Shown piece by piece: positions 26,797 to 34,797 of a stretch of 64,000 nucleotides of DNA. The DNA lies in the NCBI RefSeq assembly GCF_002261215.1, contig NZ_NEVS01000004.1:1984001-2048000 (forward strand), given 5' to 3'. The DNA comes from Bordetella genomosp. 11 (lineage in GTDB: Bacteria; Pseudomonadota; Gammaproteobacteria; Burkholderiales; Burkholderiaceae_B). The notes beneath the pieces were generated by a model that worked only from the letters and a program-made list of their open reading frames with translations, was not told where the DNA came from and ran no database searches. The translations under genes and the position numbers were made by a program. Numbering within the stretch: the stretch's first letter is position 1; each line of letters opens with the position of its first letter.

Positions 26797-27696
26797 ATGG
26801 CGACATCGAATGAACGCACCGGCGTCGTGCAAATGAGCAGCGCGATGGCGATGTCCGGGACCTTGGGCTACTTCGTGCTGCAGTCGGGGCAGACACCGTT
26901 GAATGTCGTGTTCTTCCGCTGTGTCTTCGGCGCGCTGGCGCTGCTGGTCTATTGCCATGCGCGCGGCCTGCTGTCGCGCCGCTACTTCACGGGCGCCAGC
27001 CTGCTGATGGCGGTGGCGGCCGGCGCGGCGCTGGTCATGAACTGGGTACTGCTGTTCTCGGCGTACCGGCTGGCCTCGATTTCCCTGTCGACGGCGGTCT
27101 ACAACTTCCAACCCTTCTTCCTGATGGCGCTGGGCGCGCTCTTCCTGGGCGAGCGGCCCAGTATCACGAAGATCGCCTGGGCGGTCGTCGCGTTCGGCGG
27201 ACTGTTGCTGCTGCTGCAACTGAAGGCCGCGCAGCTATCCTGGCACGACAGCCACCTGTTGGGCCTGGCCCTGGGCCTGGGCGCGGGCGCGCTCTACGCC
27301 GTCACCGCGATCATCGTCAAGCGCCTGGCACACATTCCGCCGCACCTGTTGGCGCTGGTGCAGGCGGCAGTGGGCATCGTCATGCTCGCGCCCATGGCGG
27401 ATTTCTCGGCATTGCCCACGCTGCCGTCGCAATGGGGTTGCCTGGTCGTGCTGGGCGTGGTGCATACCTGCCTGATGTACATCCTGCTCTACTCCGCCAT
27501 CCAGAAGCTGGCCACGCCCATGCTGGCCGCCTTGTCGTTCATCTATCCCGCGGTCGCCATCCTGGTCGACTATGCCTTCTTCGGGCAGCACCTGGACCTT
27601 GCCCAGGCGCTGGGCATCGCGCTGATCCTCCTGGCCGTGGCGGGCGTGACGCTGAACTGGCGGCTGTGGCCGGCGAAAATCACCCGCATGGCTTAA
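26797..27696 (+). CDS. EamA-family (DMT) transporter
   Basis: A 299-residue inner-membrane protein with ten predicted helices in two EamA halves (first ends near LLLLLQLKAAQL, second starts HLLGLALGLGAGALYA). The divergent Lrp gene suggests export of an amino acid or derived metabolite. GAAAGG lies nine bases before the ATG at 26797; the in-frame ATG at 26788 touches it, so I prefer the later start. Confidence 0.86.
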   Translation: MATSNERTGVVQMSSAMAMSGTLGYFVLQSGQTPLNVVFFRCVFGALALLVYCHARGLLSRRYFTGASLLMAVAAGAALVMNWVLLFSAYRLASISLSTAVYNFQPFFLMALGALFLGERPSITKIAWAVVAFGGLLLLLQLKAAQLSWHDSHLLGLALGLGAGALYAVTAIIVKRLAHIPPHLLALVQAAVGIVMLAPMADFSALPTLPSQWGCLVVLGVVHTCLMYILLYSAIQKLATPMLAALSFIYPAVAILVDYAFFGQHLDLAQALGIALILLAVAGVTLNWRLWPAKITRMA

Positions 27697-27753
27697 CATC
27701 GACGCACGCGCATGCCGGCCTGGCGGACGGCGCGCTTGCTCGAGGATGTTCCC

Positions 27754-28029
27754 ATGCATGGCGAATACAAGGTGCCCGGCGGCAAGCTGGTCGTGGCGGA
27801 CCTGCAGGTCGACGGCGGTGCGCTGGCCCAGGTCAGCATCAGCGGCGATTTTTTTCTCGAACCGCCGGAGGCACTGGCGGAAATCGACCGGGCCCTGACC
27901 GGCCTGCCGGCGCAGGCGACGGAGGCCGAAATCGCCCTGGCCGTCGCCCTGGCCCTGCCGCGCGGCACGGAGATGTTCGGATTCTCGCCGGAAGCCGTGG
28001 CGGTCGCAGTGCGGAGGGCGCTCGCATGA
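27754..28029 (+). CDS. Lipoate-protein ligase accessory domain (LplB-like), separate gene
   Basis: A 91-residue protein starting MHGEYKVPGGKLVVADLQVD, the start of the lipoate-ligase C-terminal accessory domain (EYKVPGGKLV...; later SISGDFFLEPPEAL). In E. coli this domain is fused to LplA; in Thermoplasma it is a separate LplB needed for the lipoate-adenylation step. Here it is separate, lies directly upstream of the catalytic gene, and its TGA overlaps that gene's ATG, which fits a two-subunit ligase. GAGG eight bases before the ATG supports the start. Confidence 0.85.
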   Translation: MHGEYKVPGGKLVVADLQVDGGALAQVSISGDFFLEPPEALAEIDRALTGLPAQATEAEIALAVALALPRGTEMFGFSPEAVAVAVRRALA

Positions 28030-28802
28030 CACGCACCGCATGGCGCGACCACGATTGGCAGTTGATCCGCGAAGACGCGCGCACGCCCTTGCAGCACATG
28101 GCCCTGGACGCCGTGCTCTGCGACGAAGTGGCGGCGGGACGCCGCCCTCCTACCCTGCGTTTCTGGGAATGGGCCACGCCCGCCGTGGTCATCGGGCGAT
28201 TCCAGTCGCTGAAGAACGAGGTCGATCCGGACGGCGCGCGCCGCCACGGTGTCGAAGTGGTGCGTCGCGTCAGCGGCGGCGGCGCGATGTTCGTCGAGCC
28301 CGGCAACACCATCACCTACTCCATCTATGCACCGTTGTCGCTGGTGGAAGGCATGAGCTTCCAGGAATCCTATGCCTTCCTGGACCAATGGACGCTGCAG
28401 GCCCTGCAGTCGCTCGGCATCAAGGCCTGGTACCAGCCCTTGAACGACATTACATCCGAAGGCGGCAAGATCGGCGGCGCGGCGCAGGCACGGCGCGGCA
28501 AGGCCGTGCTGCATCACGTCACCATGGCCTACGATATCGACGCCGACAAGATGGTGCAGGTGTTGCGGATCGGCCGGGAAAAGCTTTCCGACAAGGGCAC
28601 GACCAGCGCGAAGAAGCGCGTTGATCCGCTGCTTACCCAGACGGGGATGCCGCGGGAACGGATTATCGATCGCATGATCGAAGTCTTCCGTGACACGCAT
28701 GGGCTGCGGCCGGGCGTCATCGCCGAAGCGGAACTGGCCGAGGCGGATCGCCAGGCGCGCGAACGTTTCGCCACCGAAGCCTGGCTGACGCAAGTGCCGT
28801 GA
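28026..28802 (+). CDS. lplA: Lipoate-protein ligase A, catalytic subunit
   Basis: A 258-residue enzyme of the biotin/lipoate ligase fold. RRVSGGGA (residues 80-87) is the lipoyl-AMP site, and KIGGAAQ (K148) carries the catalytic lysine, followed by VLHHVTM. It would activate lipoate with ATP and attach it to E2 and GcvH proteins. It lacks the C-terminal accessory domain, which is supplied by the overlapping upstream gene. A usual histidine after the GGG loop (VFHD) is replaced by MFVE. Confidence 0.9.
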   Translation: MTRTAWRDHDWQLIREDARTPLQHMALDAVLCDEVAAGRRPPTLRFWEWATPAVVIGRFQSLKNEVDPDGARRHGVEVVRRVSGGGAMFVEPGNTITYSIYAPLSLVEGMSFQESYAFLDQWTLQALQSLGIKAWYQPLNDITSEGGKIGGAAQARRGKAVLHHVTMAYDIDADKMVQVLRIGREKLSDKGTTSAKKRVDPLLTQTGMPRERIIDRMIEVFRDTHGLRPGVIAEAELAEADRQARERFATEAWLTQVP

Positions 28803-28881
28803 CGGCCCGGCCAGCCCTGCCCTGCCCGTCATCGCGCGGCCACATACCGCATACCGCACTCGAACACCCCCCGGAGGCACG

Positions 28882-29751
28882 ATGCCCGTATCCCCCCCTG
28901 CGCCCGCCCATCCCGTAGCGATCGACGCCGCGATACCGCGGCGCGGCTTGCGCGCCACGGCCATGCGCCCTGCGGCGCGCGGCATGCTGGCCTGCCTGCT
29001 GGCGCTGCTGGCCGCCTGCGGCAGTTCGCCGCCCGCCGACATCAGCCTGGCGTCGCGGACCGCGCCGGCGGCCGACGCCGGTGACGTCAAGGTCGATAGC
29101 GTCAAATGGACCCGCACCAAGCCGGGCTGCAAGGGCGAATGTCCGCGCATCGAAGTGGACTCCATCGCCTTTCCCGGGATCCCCAGACTGACCGCCCTGA
29201 TCGACCACGTGCTGGCCTATATGACCGGCGTGGACCGCAACCGGCGCGGACCGTACGAAACGCTGAACGAGTATGCCCAGTTCTTTTTCCAGACCGCGCA
29301 GCCGCGCGACCAGACCTGGTTCAAGGCCAGCGTCAAGGATACGGTGGGCGACATCATCGCCATCGAGTTGCATACGGATCAGTACGTGACCGGCGCGGCG
29401 CACCCCATCCCGGCCACGCAATACATGAATTGGGAACGCAGCAAAGGCCGTGTGCTTGCCCTGGGCGAAGCCATCCTGCCGGGCCGCGGGCCGCAATACG
29501 TGGAGGCCCTGAAGGCGGCGCATGCCCGCTGGCTGAAAACCAACGACGACTACAAGCGCGACCCCGCCGCCTATGACAAGCTGTGGCCCTACGAGCCCTC
29601 GGACAATTTCGCGCTGACCCGCGAAGGCATGACGGTGAAGTACGAGGCCTACTCCATCGCGCCCTATTTCTACGGCGAACCCGAACTGCAGATTCCCTAC
29701 AAGGACCTGGTGGGCATCCTGCGGCCGGAATTCATTCCCACCCGTCACTGA
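28882..29751 (+). CDS. RsiV/DUF3298-like lipoprotein
   Basis: A 289-residue exported lipoprotein. The lipobox LLAAC follows a hydrophobic run at residues about 34-47; the 33 residues before it are unusually long for a signal peptide, so the true start may be the internal ATG near 28963, though GGAGG lies before 28882. The mature part has GAAHPIPATQYMNWE and a closing ALTREGMTVKYEAYSIAPYFYG, features of the DUF3298 region that binds lysozyme in RsiV and sits in many Gram-negative envelope lipoproteins. Function unknown. No helices suggest an anti-sigma domain. Confidence 0.75.
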   Translation: MPVSPPAPAHPVAIDAAIPRRGLRATAMRPAARGMLACLLALLAACGSSPPADISLASRTAPAADAGDVKVDSVKWTRTKPGCKGECPRIEVDSIAFPGIPRLTALIDHVLAYMTGVDRNRRGPYETLNEYAQFFFQTAQPRDQTWFKASVKDTVGDIIAIELHTDQYVTGAAHPIPATQYMNWERSKGRVLALGEAILPGRGPQYVEALKAAHARWLKTNDDYKRDPAAYDKLWPYEPSDNFALTREGMTVKYEAYSIAPYFYGEPELQIPYKDLVGILRPEFIPTRH

Positions 29752-29820
29752 GGGATGCGCCGCGCCGTCGCCGCTGGCCCATGGCCGGCCGCGACGCGGC
29801 CCGGGCTGCCCCTTCTTTTA

Positions 29821-29836
29821 TTGACCAATTGGTCAT
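29821..29836. promoter_or_regulatory. Distal TetR-type operator of the aldehyde dehydrogenase operon
   Basis: TTGACCAATTGGTCAT contains the perfect 14-base palindrome TGACCAATTGGTCA (29822-29835). It belongs to the TTGACYA-N2-TRGTYAA set found only around this catabolic block. Its centre is 105 bases (ten helical turns) from the next site, which would favour looping or cooperative binding. Confidence 0.55.
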
Positions 29837-29925
29837 CTAAATTTCAGACGACCCACCTTCCTCACACCACTCCCCAGAAAGAATCGCGCTTCAGCTAGGG
29901 TAATCCCGTGGCTGTCTTGACATTG

Positions 29926-29941
29926 TTGACCAACTAGTTAA
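29926..29941. promoter_or_regulatory. Proximal TetR-type operator of the aldehyde dehydrogenase operon
   Basis: TTGACCAACTAGTTAA, arms TTGACCA and TAGTTAA with two central bases. It lies 60 bases before the GTG start. A TTGACA hexamer at 29917-29922 just upstream could be the -35, placing the operator between -35 and -10; the -10 itself is unclear. Confidence 0.55.
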
Positions 29942-30001
29942 ACATTCAAGGCCACGAACAGACGCCGGCACCGGCATCGAAACACTCAGCAAGGGGTTGC
30001 G

Positions 30002-31429
30002 GTGGGCAAGATCCAGAGTTACATCCATGGCGAGACGGTCGACCATGCGGGCAAGATTTTTTGCTGCGTTTCGCCCGTCGATGCTTCCCCTGTCGGCGAT
30101 CTCGTCGACGCCCCCGATGAAGTCGTGGCGCGGGCCGTCCAGGATGCCGAACAGGCATTTCGGACGGCCCGCAAGCTGCCGGCAGCCGATCGTATCGGCT
30201 GGCTGCTGAAGGCGGCCGATGCCATCGAGGCCCATGCGGCCGAGCTGGTGGAATTGATCATCCGCGACATCGGCAAACCGCGCCGGGCCGCCACCTTCGA
30301 AGTCGGCCGGGCCGCGCAATTCATACGCGCCACCGCCGCGCAGGCACAGACTTTCGGCGGCGAATGCCTGCCGCTCGACGTCACCCAGCCGGGCGCCGGC
30401 CGCATCGGTATCACCCGGCATGTTCCATACGGCGTGGTCGCCGCGATCACGCCCTTCAACGCGCCGATCAACCTGCTTATCCAGAAGGTCGCCCCCGCGC
30501 TGGCCGTAGGCAATACCGTGGTGGTCAAGCCGCATCCAGCCGGCACCCGGGTGGCGCTCAAGGTTGCCGAGCTCTTCGTGAAGGCCGGCCTGCCCGCGGG
30601 TATGTTCAACGTCGTGACGGGCGACCGCGGCCCGGCGCTGGCACTGGCTGGCGCTCCGGAAGTGGCGGTGGTCACCTTTACCGGCGGGACGAAGGCGGGC
30701 GAAGCGTTGATCCGCGCCGCCGGCGCCCGCAAGTTCGTCGCCGAGCTCGGCTCGAATGCCGCCAACATCGTCCTGGACGATGCCGACCTGCGCGACGCGG
30801 CCACGCGGATCGCCGCCGCGGGTTTCGAAGCCAGCGGACAGCAATGCGTATCGGCCCAGCGCGTGATCGTCGCGACGGGCGTTTATGAGGAATTCCTGGC
30901 GCACTTCGTCAAGGCCGCCAGCGCTTTGCGTGCCGGCGACCCCAACGATCCGCAGATGGACCTGGGCCCCATGGTGTCGCTGGCGCAGGCCGAGCGCGTC
31001 ATGGCGATGGCGCGCGGCGCGGTCGCCAGCGGCGGCCGGTATGCCCTCGAGCCGCGCCAGGACAAATGCATGGTGACGCCGGGCATCCTGGTCGATGTGC
31101 CGCGCAGCGCCAGCCTGTGGTGCGACGAGGTCTTCGGCCCGCTGGTGCTGGTCGAACGGGCGGCCGACGTCGACGAGGCGCTGCGGCTGGCCAACGATTC
31201 TCCTTTCGGGCTGCAAGGCGCCGTGTTTACGCGGGATATCGCGCGGGCCCTGCGCTTCGCCGACGAATTCGACGTGGGTTCCATGTGGATCAACGAGGCC
31301 AGCCGTTTCCGGCTGGATACCTACCCCTTCGGCGGCGTCAAGCAGTCCGGATTCGGCCGGGAGGGCGTGCGCTATGCGATGGAGGAGCTGTCGCAACTGA
31401 AATTCGTCGGCATCCGGCCGGTGGCCTGA
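30002..31429 (+). CDS. NAD(P)+-dependent aldehyde dehydrogenase
   Basis: A 475-residue ALDH-superfamily enzyme. The catalytic cysteine is C282 (SGQQCVSAQ) and the general base E248 (AELGSNAANIV, where ELGS replaces the usual ELGG). NTVVVKPHP and FTGGTKAG are cofactor-site motifs, PFGGVKQSGFGREG the C-terminal signature. It oxidises an aldehyde intermediate of the block to an acid. The start is GTG with AGGGG five bases ahead. First gene of a run of six packed plus-strand genes ending with the molybdenum hydroxylase. Confidence 0.92.
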   Translation: MGKIQSYIHGETVDHAGKIFCCVSPVDASPVGDLVDAPDEVVARAVQDAEQAFRTARKLPAADRIGWLLKAADAIEAHAAELVELIIRDIGKPRRAATFEVGRAAQFIRATAAQAQTFGGECLPLDVTQPGAGRIGITRHVPYGVVAAITPFNAPINLLIQKVAPALAVGNTVVVKPHPAGTRVALKVAELFVKAGLPAGMFNVVTGDRGPALALAGAPEVAVVTFTGGTKAGEALIRAAGARKFVAELGSNAANIVLDDADLRDAATRIAAAGFEASGQQCVSAQRVIVATGVYEEFLAHFVKAASALRAGDPNDPQMDLGPMVSLAQAERVMAMARGAVASGGRYALEPRQDKCMVTPGILVDVPRSASLWCDEVFGPLVLVERAADVDEALRLANDSPFGLQGAVFTRDIARALRFADEFDVGSMWINEASRFRLDTYPFGGVKQSGFGREGVRYAMEELSQLKFVGIRPVA

Positions 31430-31432
31430 GCC

Positions 31433-32416
31433 ATGGACACGCCGCCCGAGATCCCTGCATCCCTGCGCCACCTATTGGCCGACATCGGTCCCACCTGGGG
31501 CCGGGATGTCGCCAATAATGTGCGCCGCATCGTCGACGCCTATACGCCCATCCTGGCACGCGCGCCCAAGGACGATATAGAAGCGGCCCGCGACCTGCCT
31601 TACGGCGACGACGAACGCCAGCGCCTGGACGTCTACACACCAGGGCGCGACGGGCGCCGCCCGGTGGTCCTGTTCGTGCATGGCGGCGCCTTCGTGGACG
31701 GACATCGGGACCGGAGTCCGGAAATCTATGCCAATGTGCTGTACTACTTCGCGCGCCAGGGTTGCGTCGGCGTCAACATGGAATACAGGCTGGCACCCGC
31801 GCATACCTATCCCAGCGGCACCCAGGATGTCGCGGCCGCCGTGGCCTGGGTACGCGAGCATATCGCCCGCTACGGCGGCGACCCGACGCGGATATACCTG
31901 ATGGGACATTCCGCGGGTGCCGCGCATGCCGCCTCGTACGCCTACGACAAACGCCACCAGCCTGACGACGGGCACGGCCTGGCCGGCCTGATCGTTGTCA
32001 GCGGGCGGGTTCGCGCCGAAAACATCGCCGAAAATCCGAATGCCCGCAAGGTCGAGGCCTATTACGGCGCCGACCCGGCGCGCTACGACGACGTATCGCC
32101 CGTGACGCACGTGGATGCGCAGAGCCCGCCGACAATGGTGGCCTTCGCGGAGTACGAAAACCCGCTCATCGACCTGTATTGCCTGGAACTGGCCGGCCGG
32201 CTCGCCGCGGCCAGGCGCCGGGCGCCGCGCCTGGCCTATGCCCGCGGCCACAACCACACGTCCATCATCGCCCACTTCAATACGGCCGAGGACTGGCTGG
32301 GCAGGGAAATCATGGAATTCATTCACGACTGCGCGCGCCGGGCAGTGCCCCAGGACGCGCAGCCTTCTACCATCCGCTCTGAATCTGGAGATCCATCGTG
32401 GCCAAATTGCAGTTGA
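31433..32416 (+). CDS. Alpha/beta hydrolase of the esterase/HSL type
   Basis: A 327-residue hydrolase. HGGAF (83-87) is the oxyanion loop, GHSAG the nucleophile elbow with S160, and the histidine is likely in GHNHTS near residue 280. No signal peptide. It resembles carboxylesterases and kynurenine-formamidase-type hydrolases, so it could cleave an ester, lactone or N-formyl bond. It starts three bases after the ALDH stop and runs 19 bases into the next gene. Confidence 0.88.
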   Translation: MDTPPEIPASLRHLLADIGPTWGRDVANNVRRIVDAYTPILARAPKDDIEAARDLPYGDDERQRLDVYTPGRDGRRPVVLFVHGGAFVDGHRDRSPEIYANVLYYFARQGCVGVNMEYRLAPAHTYPSGTQDVAAAVAWVREHIARYGGDPTRIYLMGHSAGAAHAASYAYDKRHQPDDGHGLAGLIVVSGRVRAENIAENPNARKVEAYYGADPARYDDVSPVTHVDAQSPPTMVAFAEYENPLIDLYCLELAGRLAAARRRAPRLAYARGHNHTSIIAHFNTAEDWLGREIMEFIHDCARRAVPQDAQPSTIRSESGDPSWPNCS

Positions 32417-33390
32417 GTCTGGGAGTGTGCGACTACGACCGCACGCGCGCGGTGCTGGACGGGCGCGCGCCCGTCGAGGGTTGCGACATCATCGGCGTGG
32501 CGGTCGAGCCCGAAGAGGCCTTCCATCGGGCTTTCCGCTTCCAGGAGTTCGACATTACCGAAATGTCCCTGAGCAGCCACACCATGATGACCTCGCGCGG
32601 ACAGAACGATTACGTGGCCATCCCCGCCTTCGTCTCGCGGCTGTTTCGCCATTCCGGCGTGTATGTCCGCACCGACCGCGGCATTCGCAGCGGCGCGGAC
32701 CTGGCGGGCAAGAAGATCGGCCTGCCGGAATACCAGATCACGGCGAATGTCTGGATACGCGGGATCCTGCAGGACGATTTCGGCCTGCGTCCGGCTTCGG
32801 TGCACTGGCGGCGCGGCGGCCTGGAGGACGCGGGCCGCGGCGAACGCGCGCCGATCAAGCTTCCCGCCGATATCGACCTGCAGCAGATTCCGGACGACAA
32901 GACGCTGTCGGGCATGCTGGAATCCGGGGAACTGGATGGACTGATCAGCGCGCGCGCACCTTCCTGTTTCCTGCGGGGCGCACCCAATGTCGACCGGCTG
33001 TTCCCCAACTACCGCGAAACCGAGGCGGACTACTTCCGGCGCACCGGCATCTTCCCCACCATGCACGTCATCGGCATCCGCAAAGCGCTCGTCGACCAGC
33101 ATCCCTGGCTGCCGGTAAGCATCTTCAAGGCCTTCATCAAGGCCAAGGAGTTCGCGATGTACGAACTGGGACAGATCGGCCATCTGTTCAACAGCCTGCC
33201 ATGGGGCGTCGCCGAATTCGAGGATGCCCGCAAGCTGATGGGCGACGATTACTGGAGCTATGGCTACGAAGCCAACAAGCACGTACTCGAAACCTTTACC
33301 CGCTACCATCACGAGCAGGGCCTGTCGGCGCGCAAGGTCGCGCCGGAGGAACTATTCGCCGAATCGTCGCTCGACCTTACCAAGATCTAG
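32398..33390 (+). CDS. 4,5-Dihydroxyphthalate decarboxylase-like protein (NMT1/THI5 fold)
   Basis: A 330-residue protein with no signal peptide. The start AKLQLSLGVCDYDRTRAVLDG, the middle FDITEMSLSSHT and AIPAFVSRLFRHSGVYVR, and the later GIFPTMHVIGIRK match the family of 4,5-dihydroxyphthalate decarboxylase (Pht5), which shares its fold with periplasmic binding proteins. Lack of a signal peptide argues for a cytoplasmic enzyme, not a receptor. An aromatic carboxylate would be decarboxylated. The GTG start has GGAG seven bases ahead and overlaps the hydrolase gene. Confidence 0.8.
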   Translation: MAKLQLSLGVCDYDRTRAVLDGRAPVEGCDIIGVAVEPEEAFHRAFRFQEFDITEMSLSSHTMMTSRGQNDYVAIPAFVSRLFRHSGVYVRTDRGIRSGADLAGKKIGLPEYQITANVWIRGILQDDFGLRPASVHWRRGGLEDAGRGERAPIKLPADIDLQQIPDDKTLSGMLESGELDGLISARAPSCFLRGAPNVDRLFPNYRETEADYFRRTGIFPTMHVIGIRKALVDQHPWLPVSIFKAFIKAKEFAMYELGQIGHLFNSLPWGVAEFEDARKLMGDDYWSYGYEANKHVLETFTRYHHEQGLSARKVAPEELFAESSLDLTKI

Positions 33391-33421
33391 CCGCGCCGCA
33401 CATGCCATCCCGGGGACCGAA

Positions 33422-34303
33422 GTGAAACCCGCGCCATTCAATCTGCATTTGCCCGGCACGCTGGAAGAGGCCTTGCGCCTGCTCGCCGGGGCGCCGAACG
33501 CGCGCGTCATCGCGGGCGGGCAGTCGCTCATGCCGATGCTCAACCTGCGCCTGGCCATGCCGGACGACGTCATCGACCTCAATGGCGTGGAGGGCCTGAG
33601 CTATATCCGCGAAGAGGACGGCGAGATCGCCATCGGCGCCATGACCCGCCAGCGGGACCTGGAGTTCTCCGCGCTGATCGCCGATCGCCTGCCTATCCTG
33701 CGCGCCGCCATCCTGAATGTCGGCCACCGGCAGACCCGCAATCGCGGCACCATCGGCGGCAGCGTATGCCATATGGATCCATCGGCCGAGCTCCCCACCA
33801 TGTGCGTGCTGCTGGGTGCCCGCATGGTCGTGCACGGCGCGCGCGGACGCCGCGAGGTACCCGCCGCCGCGTTCGGCTCGGGCCTGATGTCGACCTGCCT
33901 GGCCGCCGACGAAATCCTGACGGAGATCCGGATACGCCCCTGGGTGCCCGGACATGGCTGGCACTTCGTCGAATACGCCCGGCGCCATGGCGATTTCGCG
34001 GTTGCGTCGGCTTCCGCCCTGGTGGAACGGGACGCGTCGGGCAAGCTGGCGCGGGCCGCTCTCGCGCTGGGTGGCGTGTGCCCGACGCCGGTGCGACTGG
34101 CCGACGCCGAACGGCTCCTGGTCGACGGCAACGGCGCGCCGGAGGCACTGCGCGCCGCCGCCGAGCAGGCGTGCCAATGCGAGGCCCTGGAGGATCCTGC
34201 CTATCCCGCGTGGTATCGCCAGCGTCTGGCCGGCCGCCTGCTGCACCGGGCCATGGAACACGCCCTGGCGGGCGCCGGCGCACCGCGTGGGAGCATGCAA
34301 TGA
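33422..34303 (+). CDS. Molybdenum hydroxylase, FAD-binding medium subunit
   Basis: A 293-residue CoxM/CutM-type FAD subunit. The FAD sites AGGQSLMPMLNLR (residues about 30-45) and NRGTIGGSVCHMDP (about 103-116) are intact, followed by the CO-dehydrogenase C-terminal domain. It passes electrons from the FeS subunit to its acceptor. The start is GTG at 33422. Its TGA overlaps the ATG of the next gene, giving the order medium-small-large as in cut/cox-like operons. Confidence 0.92.
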   Translation: MKPAPFNLHLPGTLEEALRLLAGAPNARVIAGGQSLMPMLNLRLAMPDDVIDLNGVEGLSYIREEDGEIAIGAMTRQRDLEFSALIADRLPILRAAILNVGHRQTRNRGTIGGSVCHMDPSAELPTMCVLLGARMVVHGARGRREVPAAAFGSGLMSTCLAADEILTEIRIRPWVPGHGWHFVEYARRHGDFAVASASALVERDASGKLARAALALGGVCPTPVRLADAERLLVDGNGAPEALRAAAEQACQCEALEDPAYPAWYRQRLAGRLLHRAMEHALAGAGAPRGSMQ

Positions 34304-34797
34304 ACCAAGACAAGAATGCGCTGCACGCCATCGTGCTTCACGTCAACGGGTCCGAAAGGCGTGCCATCGTCGAGTCGCGCACGACCCTGGCGGACTGCCT
34401 GCGCAACGAACTGGGCCTGACGGGCACCCACCTGGGCTGCGAACATGGCGTCTGCGGTGCCTGTACGGTTCTGCTGGACGGACATAGCGCGCGCAGTTGC
34501 CTGATGCTCGCACGGCAGGCGGAACGCCACGACGTACAGACGGTCGAGGCTCTGGAACAGCAAGGCCGCCTCAATACCCTGCAGCAGGCCTTCCAGGACC
34601 TGCACGGCCTGCAATGCGGCTTTTGTACACCGGGCATCCTCATGACGCTGACGGAACTGCTGCGCGACCAGCCGGACGCCGACGAAGCGGCGGTCCGCGA
34701 CGCGCTGTCGGGCCATTTGTGCCGCTGCACGGGATACCAGAACATTGTCGCGGCGGCCATGGAAGCCCTGCGCCGCCAACGAGGTAAGGCAGCATGA
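34300..34797 (+). CDS. Molybdenum hydroxylase, [2Fe-2S] small subunit
   Basis: A 165-residue CoxS/CutS-type subunit. The plant-ferredoxin cluster motif CEHGVCGACTVLLDG with a fourth cysteine (SC) lies at about 47-70, and the second, helical cluster site CGFCTPG and CRCTGYQNI at about 105-150. Both clusters are complete. It carries electrons from the molybdenum centre to FAD. It overlaps both neighbours by four bases, so the three subunits should be made in equal amounts. Confidence 0.95.
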   Translation: MNQDKNALHAIVLHVNGSERRAIVESRTTLADCLRNELGLTGTHLGCEHGVCGACTVLLDGHSARSCLMLARQAERHDVQTVEALEQQGRLNTLQQAFQDLHGLQCGFCTPGILMTLTELLRDQPDADEAAVRDALSGHLCRCTGYQNIVAAAMEALRRQRGKAA

